Shown piece by piece: positions 31,990-43,109 of a stretch of DNA of 64,000 nucleotides; the first letter of the stretch is position 1, and every line of letters starts with the position of its first letter. Where the stretch lies: NCBI GenBank assembly GCA_963970005.1, contig CAXAMN010000026.1, positions 336,867 through 400,866 on the forward strand. The letters run 5' to 3'. The DNA comes from Durusdinium trenchii (taxonomy: Eukaryota > Sar > Dinophyceae > Suessiales > Symbiodiniaceae). The notes beneath the pieces were generated by a model. That model saw nothing but the letters and a program-made list of their open reading frames with translations, searched no databases and was not told the origin of the DNA. Both the position numbers and the translations under genes were made by a program.

Positions 31990-32914
31990 TTGTCATTGTA
32001 GTTTCTTCCTTTGCTTGTGTGGGAGCCGAGGGAAGCGTCCTGCGTGGACGGGCATGCCAGAAGGCGGAAAGGCTTGCTTCGTCGTGGCAGCTTGGAGGTG
32101 CTTGCGCACGCTTGTCAAGATGGCGCCGCGCCGTCAAGATGGTACCGCGGTGGAAGTGTATCCCAAACGACTTGTACAAGCATCAAGATGGCGACGCTTG
32201 GAAGTGGCATCCCATCAAGGCGGCCCTTCGCGCTGTGTGGTTCAAGGGTTGAGGCAAATACGGGTCAAGACAGCGGCGGTGATTGATGGCGCAAGAATCC
32301 GAGCTATGTGGTCGGACTTCAATGACTTCAAGAATTCGAGAAGATATAATCCCCGCTGAGGCCCGCAAAGCAGACAACAAGCCTTGCCGTCAACTCAAAC
32401 AGCCGGTTCATCATGGTGTATCTACAACAGTAACAGGAAGACGGTTTCCTGCTTAAGTACTGTATCGGTCCTTCTGAAACGCAACACGAGAAATCGAAGC
32501 TCATGGGCAAAAGCTTTGACCACACCCTCGGTGCTTGCCGAAGCCTCCATTCGCTGCTCGCTGGTGTCGAAGGAAAAGGGCACACCTTTCACGGTTCGGG
32601 GCGCTGGCCTAGTCGCTCGTCGGCTGGCATTAGGACTCTTCCGCCGAAAGCAGAGGCAAGCAGCAGACGCTGAATTGTGTCGCCAGTTGCAACCTTTCCT
32701 GGAAGACCACAGCATCGACAAGGCCATCCACACAGCAGCGTGTTTCGGGAGTGGGTTACACTTGTGGCATCTTGTGGCCCCAGCAGTGGAAGGGCAAGCG
32801 CAAATCCAAGGGAAAAGGCAAACGCATATGCCACAAGTTACAACTCAACAAGTGCAACCTCAAGGGTTGCAAGCTCACCCATGCCTGTGAAAACGGCCTC
32901 GCATGGAAGGGCTG
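31990..32914 (+). pseudogene. decayed ORF with CCCH zinc-finger motif
   Basis: The last part (32781-32914, stop TGA) reads WKGKRKSKGKGKR then ICHKLQLNKCNLKGCKLTH: C-x7-C-x4-C-x3-H, a CCCH-type zinc finger preceded by a lysine/glycine-rich stretch. Upstream protein-like pieces occur in different frames (DGDAWKWHPIKAALRAVWFK at about 32185, AEASIRCSLVSKEKGTPFTV at about 32540). Basic runs plus a zinc finger recall the nucleic-acid-binding tail of retroelement gag-like proteins in dinoflagellates, but no RT or integrase is visible nearby. Broken by frameshifts. Confidence 0.45.
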
Positions 32915-33233
32915 ACTGCCAGCCCTGGCTCGATAAAGGGCAGCACATCACTTAGGAACAATATCACTAGGGGCGTTCGTGGAGCCTAGAAGTTGAACAT
33001 GTTCAACACGTGCTCAAACAATTTGGGTGTGTCCAAATCAGTCAGCACAGAGCGGAATGACATGCCAACGATGGATCACTCCAGGAAGGAGAGAAGGGGC
33101 AGCTTTCAGAGGCGCGGGCAAACAAGAACATGTTGTGACTGTAGAACCTTGTCGAGATACTGTAGCTAAGTACAACATAGTACAACTAGATGTTTTTCAA
33201 GGCATATGTGTTGCCGTATTGTGATTAGGTTAG

Positions 33234-33426
33234 ACAGTTTCTTGGTCGTTTTCCAAGTTCATGCAGAGACTTGAGGCTTGCAGACTCTTGCAATGGGCCA
33301 TGGCCGACGCAAGTTTCAGCGCAGCCAAATTGGGTGACGGACTCAATGAGCTCAGGCTGACACATGGAACATCATGGAATCATGTTGCGTACCTGTTCAC
33401 CTGACCACCAGCTTGGGCACTGTCAA
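33234..33426 (+). CDS. candidate exon, unknown protein
   Basis: After TTAGACAG a frame reads TVSWSFSKFMQRLEACRLLQ... to TGA at 33403-33405. A GTAAGT donor at 33427 ends the stretch, and a different frame (ADTWNIMESCCVPVHLTTSL) fits that donor better, after the acceptor AGCTCAG. So one or two exons may be here; the frame is unresolved. Confidence 0.35.
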
Positions 33427-33561
33427 CGTAAGTTAGTCAATTTTTTTCACTATACCCTGCATGAATCTCACCATGCATTCCGACTCACCCTTGTTGTATT
33501 TTTGTGCATAACCACTAATTGCCAACTCTTCCTGTTTTTCGTTGCACTTCCTGTTGTTACA

Positions 33562-33915
33562 GTAGATTGTGTCAGCATTTTCCTGACAACCTGTTTGAAA
33601 AGAGGTTCTAAGCCACGCCCGCCATGCCCAGACCCACTGGCTACCGTAATTCTACTTACTGTATGGTCGGTGCGGTTTGCAGCGCCGACACCAGCCATGC
33701 TAAAAGTTGCGCAATTCTTCCAGTGTATCCTTCATTCACCACTCCACAGCAAAGTAGACACAGCGCCAAGGGCAGAAGATCGAAGAGTTCAAACAGTTTG
33801 GTGGTTCTGCAGTGAGGGCATCTGCTCCAGTCAACCTGGCGTGGCTTTAAGAAGGGACAACAGTGATTCGGCATGCTCAAGAGTGCTGCTGAAGTGCTCG
33901 TGGAGGATGTGCTAA
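33562..33915 (+). CDS. candidate terminal exon, unknown protein
   Basis: A strong pyrimidine tract ending TTGTTACAG (to 33561) precedes an open frame of 117 codons (DCVSIFLTTCLKRGSKPRPP...) to TAA at 33913-33915. The intron would be 33427-33561, starting GTAAGT. Cysteine content is high. The minus strand is partly open as well. No known domain. Confidence 0.35.
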   Translation, partial: VDCVSIFLTTCLKRGSKPRPPCPDPLATVILLTVWSVRFAAPTPAMLKVAQFFQCILHSPLHSKVDTAPRAEDRRVQTVWWFCSEGICSSQPGVALRRDNSDSACSRVLLKCSWRMC

Positions 33916-33950
33916 TCTTGAATCAGAGGCCCAGACACTCCTAAAGCGAG

Positions 33951-34211
33951 CTATATTTCAGCGTGAGCTTTGGCCGGAATCTTGAGAAGCGAACTGCTTG
34001 TAGCACCTGCACCTCGACCTTGGCTTGCTTCCACCGAAGGCACTGGCGTGAAAGGCTGAGGCATGGCTGATATTTGCTTTTGTACTTTCACTGGGCCTGG
34101 GATGTTTTGTTTTGGCCATTCCGTGTGACAGCATTGGCAGATCAGAACGCCGAGACTTAAAGGAAGCTGTTGAGCAAATGGTGTGCCTGGCCCAGTCTGA
34201 TCCGGGACCTT
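33951..34211 (-). CDS. candidate terminal exon, unknown protein
   Basis: On the minus strand a T-rich tract and CCAAAAAG precede a frame of 86 codons (VPDQTGPGTPFAQQLPLSLG ... ICQCCHTEW ... KAHAEI) ending in TAG at 33951. It has a Cys/His cluster (CQCCH) and a Gln/Pro-rich region, a compositional pattern of low-complexity linker plus a small metal-binding patch. Another minus frame at 34640-34827 may be an upstream exon. Function unknown. Confidence 0.4.
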   Translation of the reverse strand, partial: KVPDQTGPGTPFAQQLPLSLGVLICQCCHTEWPKQNIPGPVKVQKQISAMPQPFTPVPSVEASQGRGAGATSSSLLKIPAKAHAEI

Positions 34212-34841
34212 TTTGGTGATGCAGAAAAAAAACGACGAGTTGTTCGTTTCAAACTCCGGGGATTTGAGGCGCATGGAGATCATGGACCAAGAACACACCA
34301 AACGCTTTCCAGGCCCGAACGAAGTTGTGTAGAACACGCTGAGAAGCTACTACAGTAGCACCACAATAATCCACAATACATTACATATTATTTGTCGGCA
34401 TGTGCTTCATCAATTATTTTTTGAAGTCAGATGGATGTTGCATGATTTTGCAACAAACTATGAGTATAGATTTGTGCATAATATCTTTCGTGTTTTTGAA
34501 GCATGTAATTACTCATTTTGTTCATTTTGTATCGAAACCACGAGGCCGTCCCATGAATCACGAGGATGTGGAGAAAATCGTGCAGGCATTTTGCTGTGTT
34601 TTTCTCTTCGCTTTTGTCCGACTGTCTGGCGATTACTTGGTTACTGTAGTTTTTCTTTGGAATGTAGAGATCAAAAAATAAAGCTTGCGAGTTGTGAGGA
34701 AAACTAGTGAGCTGAGCCCAGGCCCGAAACGTGCTGGACCGTCAGGCAGCGTGCTGGCCCTTTGGCGCCTTTTCAAATTTGTTCTGCACTGTTGAAATGC
34801 TTGGTATCCCGGTGTAGTCTGGGTCATTTACAAGAGATGCG

Positions 34842-35038
34842 ATGAGGTTTGACTGTTTCAAAGCCAAAGCCATCAAGCAAGTTATGCCTCAGGAGATTGG
34901 AATAATTACGGGGGAGGAATGTGAACAATTGCTGGGTAATGGTGGCCAGTTGCTGCTGCTAGTCATGTTAGCGGCTGGGGGTGAAAGTCATGTAGCATGG
35001 CTTTGGAGACATGCACATGCTTTGCGAGCCTGCCGCAG
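34842..35038 (+). CDS. candidate first exon, unknown protein
   Basis: ATG at 34842 (MRFDCFKAKAIKQVMPQEIG...) opens 65 codons ending ...RHAHALRACR at TGCCGCAG followed by GTAAGG (35039), a near-consensus donor. A hydrophobic segment (QLLLLVMLAAGG) lies in the middle. It is divergently oriented from the minus-strand frames upstream. No domain recognised. Confidence 0.45.
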
Positions 35039-35392
35039 GTAAGGCAAGGGCGTGCTTTCCATAGGCAGCTTTACTTCAGCATGGCGGAGGCTGAAGTCAC
35101 GTGGCCCAAACAGTTTTGAGGCCTTTTGCTGGAGAGAGACGTAGCAAAACCAGCAACGACCTCGCACAAATGATAGGGAGTGCTTCCATACTATTGCATC
35201 GTTTTGGTATTGAAATTGTTCCTTTTTACATTTGAGTTTTGCTGGTACAAATCTAATACGGAAACTTATACATATATATAGTTACAAGAATATTTGAATA
35301 TATACATTGTATATATGGTTGTCGATCTAAAGGTCCTAGTCAGCAGTGTGTATGACGATGACCCGGAACATATCAAAATCTCATTTGGCGAA

Positions 35393-36028
35393 AGTTTTTT
35401 CTCGAGTTGCCGAAAGTAATTTCTTTTTGGCGAAAGATCTGGCGAAAGATTGAATATGTAGAATGTTCATTTGCTTTCTGAACAGCTGGTGGCAGTGACT
35501 CAGAAGCTAGATGAGCTGTGGAAGTTAGATAACCTGCTGCTGCTGCGGCTGCTACTACTACTACTACGACTGCTACTACTACTACTACTACCACTACCAC
35601 TACGACTACTACTACTACTACTATTCCTGCTCCTGCTTTGGGGGGGTGGCTTTGCCACAAAACTCTACCCCGCAAAAGGCGAAATTTTGGCGAAAGTTCA
35701 GCTCAAGATTGGCGAAAGTTCACCCTGCCACATCTGACCCCCAGCCCATTATGAGTAAGTTTGAGTGACCGGCTACTACAGTGATTCTTGCAATTTTGAT
35801 TCTTGCTGACACCCAGGAGAAACAAAAGAGACGTACAGGGTGTCAACAGTTAAGTAGAAGACACATGCTGACAAACAGTGAAGTTTCTATTTTGTGTTTG
35901 CCAGTAAAGAAGAAGCCATTGACGTGAACAAAAGACAACATACATGGCACACATAAATACAACGTACTTCGGCGAAAGATAAAACGCAGGAAGGCGAAAG
36001 TTTGGCGAAAGTAATTTTTTTGGCGAAA
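35393..36028 (+). repeat. dispersed GGCGAAAG cluster
   Basis: Eleven copies of (T)GGCGAAA(G) lie on the same strand in about 640 bp, in three groups: 35393-35450, 35678-35720 and 35969-36028. Group 1 and group 3 share longer context (GGCGAAAGTAATTT(C)TTTTTGGCGAAA). A CTG/TAC microsatellite (35535-35640) sits between groups 1 and 2. Confidence 0.8.
35535..35640 (+). repeat. CTG-to-(TAC)n microsatellite
   Basis: CTG triplets followed by (CTA/TAC)n with CCA and CGA interruptions, similar in composition to the core of the 8.2-kb element. The poly-Leu/poly-Val frames across it are artefacts. Confidence 0.9.
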
Positions 36029-36079
36029 ATGACGGATCCCGGATAAAGGATTTTAGATCAACTCCCATATATATATATA

Positions 36080-36107
36080 TACATTTGTTTTATAAAACAA
36101 TGTTGAA
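36080..36107. repeat. short palindrome next to a (TA)n tract
   Basis: TTGTTTTATAAAACAA is a perfect 16-nt palindrome inside ACATTTG...CAATGT, directly after (TA)n at 36067-36080. Confidence 0.6.
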
Positions 36108-36249
36108 GCCGGACCCGTTGGGTTTCCGGCGGTCGACGGCCCACCAGACACAACGCTCGAGGTTGCAAGAAAAGATGTTTCGCCGCTGTTACTTTCGAGT
36201 ATAACATACTGCTTTGGCTTGCACTGTGATGATATTGGTTTACGTGCGC

Positions 36250-36390
36250 AGCACTTTCCAAGAAGCTTCTGGCCTTCAAAGAGTTTGGGCCCAGGCTGTG
36301 CTGAACCGAAATCTTCATAGTGCCTCGGGTCAACGCAAGCTCAGTCCAGAGGAGGAGTATGCCCGTCATAGCCTCACAAAGCTGCCAGTT
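36250..36390 (+). CDS. candidate exon, unknown protein
   Basis: An open frame reads STFQEASGLQRVWAQAVLNR ... PEEEYARHSLTKLP, following GCGCAG at about 36250 and ending before a T-run near 36389. Charged, helical-looking and free of repeats. Another short piece, NFDQYITNGLADAFLPSFVA (about 36878-36955), may be a further exon. No family recognised. Confidence 0.35.
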
Positions 36391-37111
36391 TTTTTTGCTT
36401 TGCGTGTGTCGGCTTTGGTTTGGTTTGCGCCCAAGGCTTCAATCCTGAGCGGACCCTAACTGTAGGGAAGCAAAAAGGATGGTGGTAGTCAGGTAGTTCG
36501 TTTGTCGGCAGATCAGCTTCGCACCGGTAGCATAAGTAAACACAAGTAGAAGATGCAGTTGTTTGGTTCGATTGCTTTGCTATGTTCGGAGAAAAATATC
36601 AGCAAGTAATTCAGTTTTTTCATGTCCGAGACTAGCGCTTTTAACACCATGTCAAAGCTCAGCCAACAATGGTTGGGAGCGGATCAGACCGGTGCAAAGC
36701 GGCAAAAATAACCAGGCCAGGCCTTTTGTGTGCCTGCACATGTAGCAGCGCTGAAGTCGATGACCTTCCATGGCAAGAATCCAGCGACTTGGTGTTGAGG
36801 TACTCGTGCGTTCGAACTCACTACCTCAACTTTGGTGAGGCTTTGCAGTGTTGTTGTGAAACAAGAGTAACTATTCCACGAACTTTGATCAATACATAAC
36901 GAATGGCCTGGCAGATGCCTTTTTGCCTTCCTTTGTGGCCCCGGGGCTGTTTTGACAACTTTGTGAACCGCAGCGCAAATACTATACATAAAGCCGACAA
37001 GTTGGTGTTTAATTCTGCCAGTTGCTCTTCGCAGACGAGGAGGGTAAGGAGTCCCCACCTCGTAGACCATACAATGCATATTGTTTTGTTCACAGCAACT
37101 CTCAAAGTATG

Positions 37112-37206
37112 ACGCTACTAGGAACAAGAAGCTACTAGGGGCTACTAGGAGCAAGGACGCTACTAGGGGCTCCTGGCCTTACTACTAGGAATAAGAATCT
37201 ATTAGG
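37112..37206 (+). repeat. dispersed CTACTAGG repeat, copy 4
   Basis: Two units in plus orientation with linker GAGCAAGGACGCTACTAGG, ending GGAATAAGAATCTATTAGG. Confidence 0.85.
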
Positions 37207-37978
37207 ACAAGAATTAGAATTGTTGTTTTTGCACTCCATGACTGCAGGACGTGAAGTTCCAGACGAAGGACCAACGCACTCATACAATGATACAATGGTA
37301 TGGTTTGATATGTTTCTGCAACGTGCATGCTTGGCAGCTGGGGAGCTTTTTAATGTAGTTCATAAAGGTGTTGTTTCATGAATTGCAAGTTGCAGGATGG
37401 TACAGCCATGGCCCATTCCGCGGTTTTACGAGCTGTATCGAAGCCTTTTCGGCAGATGCTCACCGGAGAGATGTCCGAAGGCACAGCAACTGCTGCATTT
37501 TGGGGGGAAGGAAGCTAGGACACTAAGAAAACGATGTAAGCGATCAGTATCAATGTGCACAAAGTTAGCCAAGTCTACTACTATACAAAATTGTTTTTAC
37601 CTGTTAGCATCTTTTGGCTGGATTTGTGAAAGGCTTCCGTTGCCAAAACGTCACGATAATTGACTCTGCAGGTCGCACCAAGATGGTAGAGCTGACAGAT
37701 GTGTGTGGTGCCTAGAGGTAGTTTACACCTTACTTTCAGCATCCCTACTCCCAAATAGGAAAGTCGTTGTGACTTCATGATTTTGAGCTTGTACCAGTGT
37801 GATTTGTGTGTGTTTTTTCAATAGTCGTTGCGAACTCTGTGCTGCTTGTGTTTCGAGTTTATACAAATGATATCTGATAGCAATGATATTGGGTTACTGA
37901 CCTGAGGTAGCACTCTGGTGTCTAATGTCAGTGTGCCTTTCGGAATTGTACACCATGTTTTTTTTACCTTCATCATGT

Positions 37979-38354
37979 GAAAGATTTGACACAACATGGC
38001 GTGCCCTTGGTGAAAGCTATGAATCCAGATGCCTCTAGGCAACCCATGCTCTTCTATTGTTACATGGGCAAGTTACTTGTGATTGTGGTTGCACTGTTTT
38101 CAAAAGGCGGTTGCTCAATTGGGTCAGGTAGCTTGCTGGAACCATTATTTTGTTTGGTATGTGTCATGTGTTCCGTGCATTTGGATTCACATATGCAGTG
38201 CCATGGCGGTTTGGTGTTCTCCGGATGTGTTGCTAGGACTTTCCTGGTTTGCAATAAGCCGTGCAAAGGATTGCGAGTGGGTTTGAGAGATGTCAGGACA
38301 CAGGCAGACCTGCTGTTTTTCTTGCGCTTGCTCTACACTGGTCAGGCTGGATGA
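37979..38354 (+). CDS. candidate exons of a Cys-rich protein
   Basis: A 125-codon frame. Its first part follows a T-rich tract and GTGAAAG (LTQHGVPLVKAMNPDASRQP). Its last part follows ATATGCAG at 38198 (CHGGLVFSGCVARTFLVCNK ... RDVRTQADLLFFLRLLYTG) and ends at TGA. The middle is hydrophobic and may be intronic; a donor-like CAG/GTAGCT (38130) and the acceptor at 38198 would remove it. The minus strand is also open at 38293-38538. Confidence 0.35.
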
Positions 38355-38799
38355 TCAAGAGATGGAGGTGTAGTAAATCTGTTGGGGGTGTTTGGCCCTG
38401 ATGTGGGAATCCTTGGACCAGGTCGATGAAGCTGACTGGGATGGCCTCAGTGGAACACCAAACTTCCATGTGCGTGCCTCGATCCTCCTCAAGTTGTTTG
38501 ACAAAGAGCCCTAATGATGCGGATTCATTGGATAACATTGGTGTCGGCGATTAGCAAAAATTGATGAACCCTTTTGTGGACACTCTCTTATATTCAGCAT
38601 CAATCATGTACAATGGATGTTTGCAGGCAACTTCCATGTTGGGAAACCAAAATGACAAAGAAGTTTTGTGCGTATGTTCATGTTGTTCATGTTGTGCTGT
38701 GAACATGCGCCTGGAACGTGTGTAAAATAGACAAGAGGGCGCATGAAATGCAGTATGGGCTTGCGTGTCGGAGGTTGCAGGCAGTCGCAAGCGATGCAT
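38293..38799 (-). CDS. minus-strand frame with one internal stop, unknown
   Basis: Two open stretches in the same frame (38799-38551 and 38538-38293) are separated by a single TAA. The second reads LFVKQLEEDRGTHMEVWCST ... VQGFPHQGQTPPTDLLHLHL, which looks like folded protein. Could be two exons, a pseudogene or chance. It overlaps the plus-strand candidate at 38199-38354, so only one is likely real there. Confidence 0.3.
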
Positions 38800-38879
38800 A
38801 GTGGACAGTGGGCACAGTCTCGGGACGGGAGCGGCTTTGCTTGGTTCTAATAATATGTTCTATATATAACTGCTGTTTC

Positions 38880-39539
38880 ACGCAGTGAGGTTGGAGGTTG
38901 GTGACTAAAATACCTCCGCAGGTTGCTTTGGGTTCCCACTCTCAGGCTTTCAGGGGGGACGTTGCTTTGTGCTTGCAATTGCATTGGCGAGTGCATTCTA
39001 GGAGTACGAGTATGAGTCCATCACACGCCACATCACCATAATATGTCAGGCCACTACACACCACTTCAGCTCCAAAATCCTCCTATAGGCTGCCCCTGGC
39101 AGTGCGGAAGGTCTTGAGTCTTCAGTCTAAACAAAGCGCTCAGTGATGAAGGAGACGGGCAATGCGGCCAGAAAGCAAAACTATGATCCTGGTCACCTTC
39201 TGGCTTATAGAATGGGAGGGATCAACCCTCCCATAAAACGACTTATAGATACCAGGGGATAGGAGAATAGGAGGGGTGGGCCCTCCCATTTAATAGAGAA
39301 AACGGGCTTGTTGCAGTGTGTGTGTGTACAAGTTTTTTGACTTTTTGTCAGTTGATGTGAACTGCACTCATCCGATCCGTAGCCGTTTGATCATTAATTT
39401 GATCAAGATGAGCGCTCCGCTGGATTACCGATTACCGCGGTCCAAAGATGTCCTGCCAAAATGGCAAGATGGAGCCCCCGGTATTCAATGAGAAGCAGGA
39501 GTGTTGGGAAGCACATTTGGTGTACTTCAGTAATTTTAA
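38880..39539. other. no gene; one strong hairpin
   Basis: Spacer. ATGGGAGGG-ATCAA-CCCTCCCAT at 39212-39234 is a perfect 9-bp hairpin, followed about 40 bp later by a weaker copy (GGAGGGGTGGGCCCTCCC, about 39273-39290). Confidence 0.5.
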
Positions 39540-40260
39540 TTGTGGGTTGCCCTTTGGATCAATAACTTCACAGCTTTGGGACCTGGCAGGCTCTGGGAAG
39601 CCTATAGGCCGCATTTTCTCTAAAACCTGGCAGTCCCCACACCTCATCTCTATAAAATGGCACGCCTTAACCCTCTCGCCACTGTATAAACAGGTCTGCT
39701 TGTAGACCTGTTGTGGAAATATTTCTACTGCCCACAACAGAATTCCTTATGGCAGGCTGAACATTGCCAGTGGCCAGCATTGAGTCTGCGTGTTTATGCA
39801 TATACTTTTACATGCGCGTGTGCCTTTAGTTCACAGCATTGAGGCCCAGTCCAGCAGACGTGGCAGATCCCCGTAGGGCCTGGCAGCCCCCCAGCCCCAC
39901 CTCATCTCTATGAAATGGCCTGCCTTGACCCCTCCCTCACCGCTGTATAGAAAGGTTTGCCTTTGGACTTGTTTACAAAAAAGTTGCCAACAATGATTTT
40001 GTATCTACTGTATATAAACAGATCTATTTGTGGGCTGCCTTTTGGATCAAGAAAATAACTTCAAAGCATTGGGGCCCAGCCCAGCAGACCTGGCAGGATC
40101 TGGAAAGCAAACCTTTTCTCTTTAAAATGGCATGCCTTGACCCCCGCACCACTGCATAAAAACGTTTGCCTGTAGACTTGTTGTGCAAATTTTCCTAGGG
40201 CCCACAGCAGCATTTTTTGTGGCAGGGTGAACATTTTGTGGCAGGGAGAGCCTTTGTGGC
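39540..40260 (+). repeat. three degenerate ~245-bp tandem units
   Basis: The shared order is: TTGTGGG(T/C)TGCC(C/T)TTTGGATCA, AACTTC, GGG(A/C)CC...CCTGGCAG, CATCTCTAT(A/G)AAATGGC(A/C)(C/T)GCCTT(A/G)ACCC, CACTG(T/C)ATA(A/G)A, GTAGACTTGTT and CCCACA(A/G)CAG. Units start near 39540, 39829 (5' end missing) and 40030. Confidence 0.7.
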
Positions 40261-40740
40261 AGTCCAGCTGGGGTGCGATGGGAAACTGCAGTTGCGCTTG
40301 GGTAGCCTGCAGGCCCTGATTGGAATAGCTTCCAATCCACAAAAGAACAATCACCTGAGCAGCGCAGAAAAGTGGAGACAAAACAATGATCCAATATTGT
40401 ACACATTTCGGAGATGCAAAAAAAAGAACAGAGAAATGACATGGAACAAGATAAATCAAGTTTCAAAGACTCAAGAAAACTATAGCGCCCAGAAATTTTG
40501 CCTTTCTAAATAAGAAAACATGCAGCCTCAGAAGTGATTGAAATTCAATGAAGACCATAACAATAGAAAAATGACCTGCAGACTACTCATTTTATATAAA
40601 CTCACGTTAGGTAGACTTTTCAATTTATACACGTGGGGGGTTGGGTCCCCATTTATTTCTATAAAATGGTGAAAGGTGTGGGGGATAAACTATGTAGATA
40701 ACTGGGGACAGGGTATTAAACTAAAAAGGGACCTAAATGG

Positions 40741-41241
40741 ATGCTTTCCTCCTTGCATAATCTTGACACTGAGGCACAACTTGGTTGGTCCCCAATGCGG
40801 AAACAACATACAGCGAGAAAATGGAACACGAAAAAACACAAAAGCAAGAAACTGAGGCCGTGGCCGAACAAAGAAAGCAAAACTGACAAGTGGGATGAAT
40901 CGCATAGCCAATTAGACAATGTTAATCACAAATCTGGAAGTGTGGTGTCGTTAAGACGGATAAATCATTCCGAGTTTTCTTCGTGGTTGATAAGAGAGTT
41001 CTGAAACCAGAGTGCGGTGCTGATGCCAACTGCCAGGGAAGGTGAAGGTCCGGAAGAAAAAACCGGGCTCACTAAAGAGAAACCCAATCTACGTGCTGAA
41101 GAAGCATTGGCACACTATGCGAGAGGCAGATCAATGACTCCGTTCCGAGCTAGCATCTTGAAGCATGCGATGAAAGTAACAACATCCCAGCCTAGAGAAG
41201 GAGAGATACGCAGGACTGTGCACCACTCTAGTGGGTTATAG
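40741..41241 (+). CDS. hydrophilic frame split by one in-frame TGA
   Basis: ATG at 40741 opens 87 codons rich in Lys/Ser/Asn (KKHKSKKLRPWPNKESKTDK) to TGA at 41002-41004. The same frame continues open to 41241 (PTAREGEGPEEKTGLTKEKP ... SILKHAMKVTTSQPREGEIR). Total 167 codons, strongly basic and free of repeats. It could be an expressed basic protein with a nonsense change, two exons, or a chance frame. No family recognised. Confidence 0.25.
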
Positions 41242-41695
41242 TGGATTGTTCTTCAAAGCATACTCAGCCGTGGCCCCGCTCTTCTTAGTCCCAGGAATGA
41301 TTGTGGGGGTCAGGCCAGGGATTTAGTACGTGCAATGAAATTAAATCAATGTATCAGTTTACTCTGAGGAACGAGGAACGTCGTTTTCAGGACACAGGCT
41401 CGCCATTTGGAGCAGGTTAGCATAGTAAGTTCACCCAACGAAGCAACACCTCAAGGAACTAAGGAACCCAACTAAAAGGAGCTTAAAGGATCAACATATC
41501 CAAGCCGTTGGTTTCCCGGCCAGTTCAATTTAATGTTTTGGACGTGGGTATTGTTCGATGTTTTTGGGCCTTCCATGGGCCTAGGGCAATTTGATGTTTG
41601 TAGAGACAGACAAGACCAGATAAACTTTCAGGAGATTTGCGTGAACAAATGAGATCCTAATTCCTTGCGACTCGGATCCATGTTGATCCTAGGTC
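41242..41695. other. no gene recognised
   Basis: Spacer without repeats or convincing frames. Confidence 0.4.
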
Positions 41696-42575
41696 ATGGC
41701 TCCAAACGATGCAGAGCCTGCAAGTGCATCCTTGCTTGATGGGATATACTTGGTCCGGCTCTTATCAGCTCTTGCCGAATCTCAATTTGCGCACTTAGAC
41801 ACACTCGTTTTGCATGTACTGAGCAAGGTTGTCAGGCAGCAAAACACATCTGCATGCTGCGGCATGCACACACGCGCACACAAACATTTATAATCATTTA
41901 TATAAAGAATTGAACAAGAGTCTTTTGAATAACATGGTGCAATTGAAGATGTTTGAGCCAACCGATATAAGTTTCAGAGAGGCGAGCCAAGTTTGTCAAA
42001 AACTTCTTTCTTCAAAATACACATATAGTACCTGTTGCAAAAGCCAGTAAATAATGCATCAAAATGAAGCCACACCAGCCTCACGTTCCGGCCATGGGCG
42101 TGGTCAAATTGCTCGCCCTGCTTTGCTTCCAAGGCGTACATGTTTTCCGTTGCTGTCACTTGTCAATCACATTGCAGTTTACTTTGCACACGGTTTTTCA
42201 ATTCCGCTGTTGGGACGACCAGAAATCATAGGTTTAACTTATTAACTGATTCAGCATGTGGCCCCCCCAAGCAGATGACTTGCGATTATTGGTCCTTACT
42301 TGTCTACTTTTCATTACCGACTCTATATTCGGCAGGGCCTCAGTTGTACATCAAATTGACAGATGGGAGTTGTGACTAGGATAAAGTTTGGAAACAGAGC
42401 AAAGGAAGCAGAAAAGCTCATGAAAGGTCAAAGACAGTTGCCACATTGGGAGGTATTCGAGGCGAAGCTCAAGCTGACATTGACCTGGGAGCACTACTTG
42501 GAGGCAGAAAATGTTCTGCTTTTGCAACTACTGTTGTCCTCATTGAATGGTTGGTTCACGTTACAGTATTTCTGA
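41696..42575 (+). CDS. candidate multi-exon gene, unknown function
   Basis: ATG at 41696 begins MAPNDAEPASASLLDGIYLV RLLSALAESQ... (about 48 codons before a run of CACA). A short piece near 41935-42000 (MVQLKMFEPTDISFREASQV) and a longer one at 42360-42575 (TRIKFGNRAKEAEKLMKGQR ... TLTWEHYLEAENVLLLQLLL, to TGA) follow on the same strand. The last is helical, charged and Leu-rich at its end. Splice sites are not resolved. An open frame at 42720-42890 may be a further exon. Confidence 0.35.
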
Positions 42576-43109
42576 ACAGGCAAGGAATCTGAGCAGGTTG
42601 TTGATCCGGATCCAGGGAATTTGTCCTCAGGATTGTTTGTGTCCACTACTTGTGTCATTTATTGTCTATATATTTCTCATGTGTCTTGTGTGTTGACCAT
42701 GTTGACCGCATGGATGTGGGTCGCCTGCGGGTCGAAACTGTCCAAGCTTCGAGTATGCTTTGAGATGAGCCAGGCCTTTGCTCGCTTAGCAACACCCAAA
42801 TTTCCTGTTCCAAAATGTGACGATCCGGTGTCCAGAATCCAAGTACATGCAAAAGATGCCGCCATGAGAAAGACAGGCAAACACGCTATGTACCATTATG
42901 TACCCACATCCATCCACCTACTGACTTGAGTGCCGGTAGAACTTGAGTGTCTGGTTAGTCTAGGCACCATCCATTCTTGTTACGCTCCTCATTTATTCAT
43001 CATTTATCCCTTGTCAACCGAGGTGCCCGGAACATGATCTTGTTTTCAGATCCCACTAACCTTGGTTTTGGCGGGGGAGGTCCAACATGTATAAGTAGAT
43101 ATATAGATT

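Noticed and set aside
39212..39234. Rho-independent terminator
   Set aside because: Strong hairpin but no following T-run, and the context is eukaryotic.
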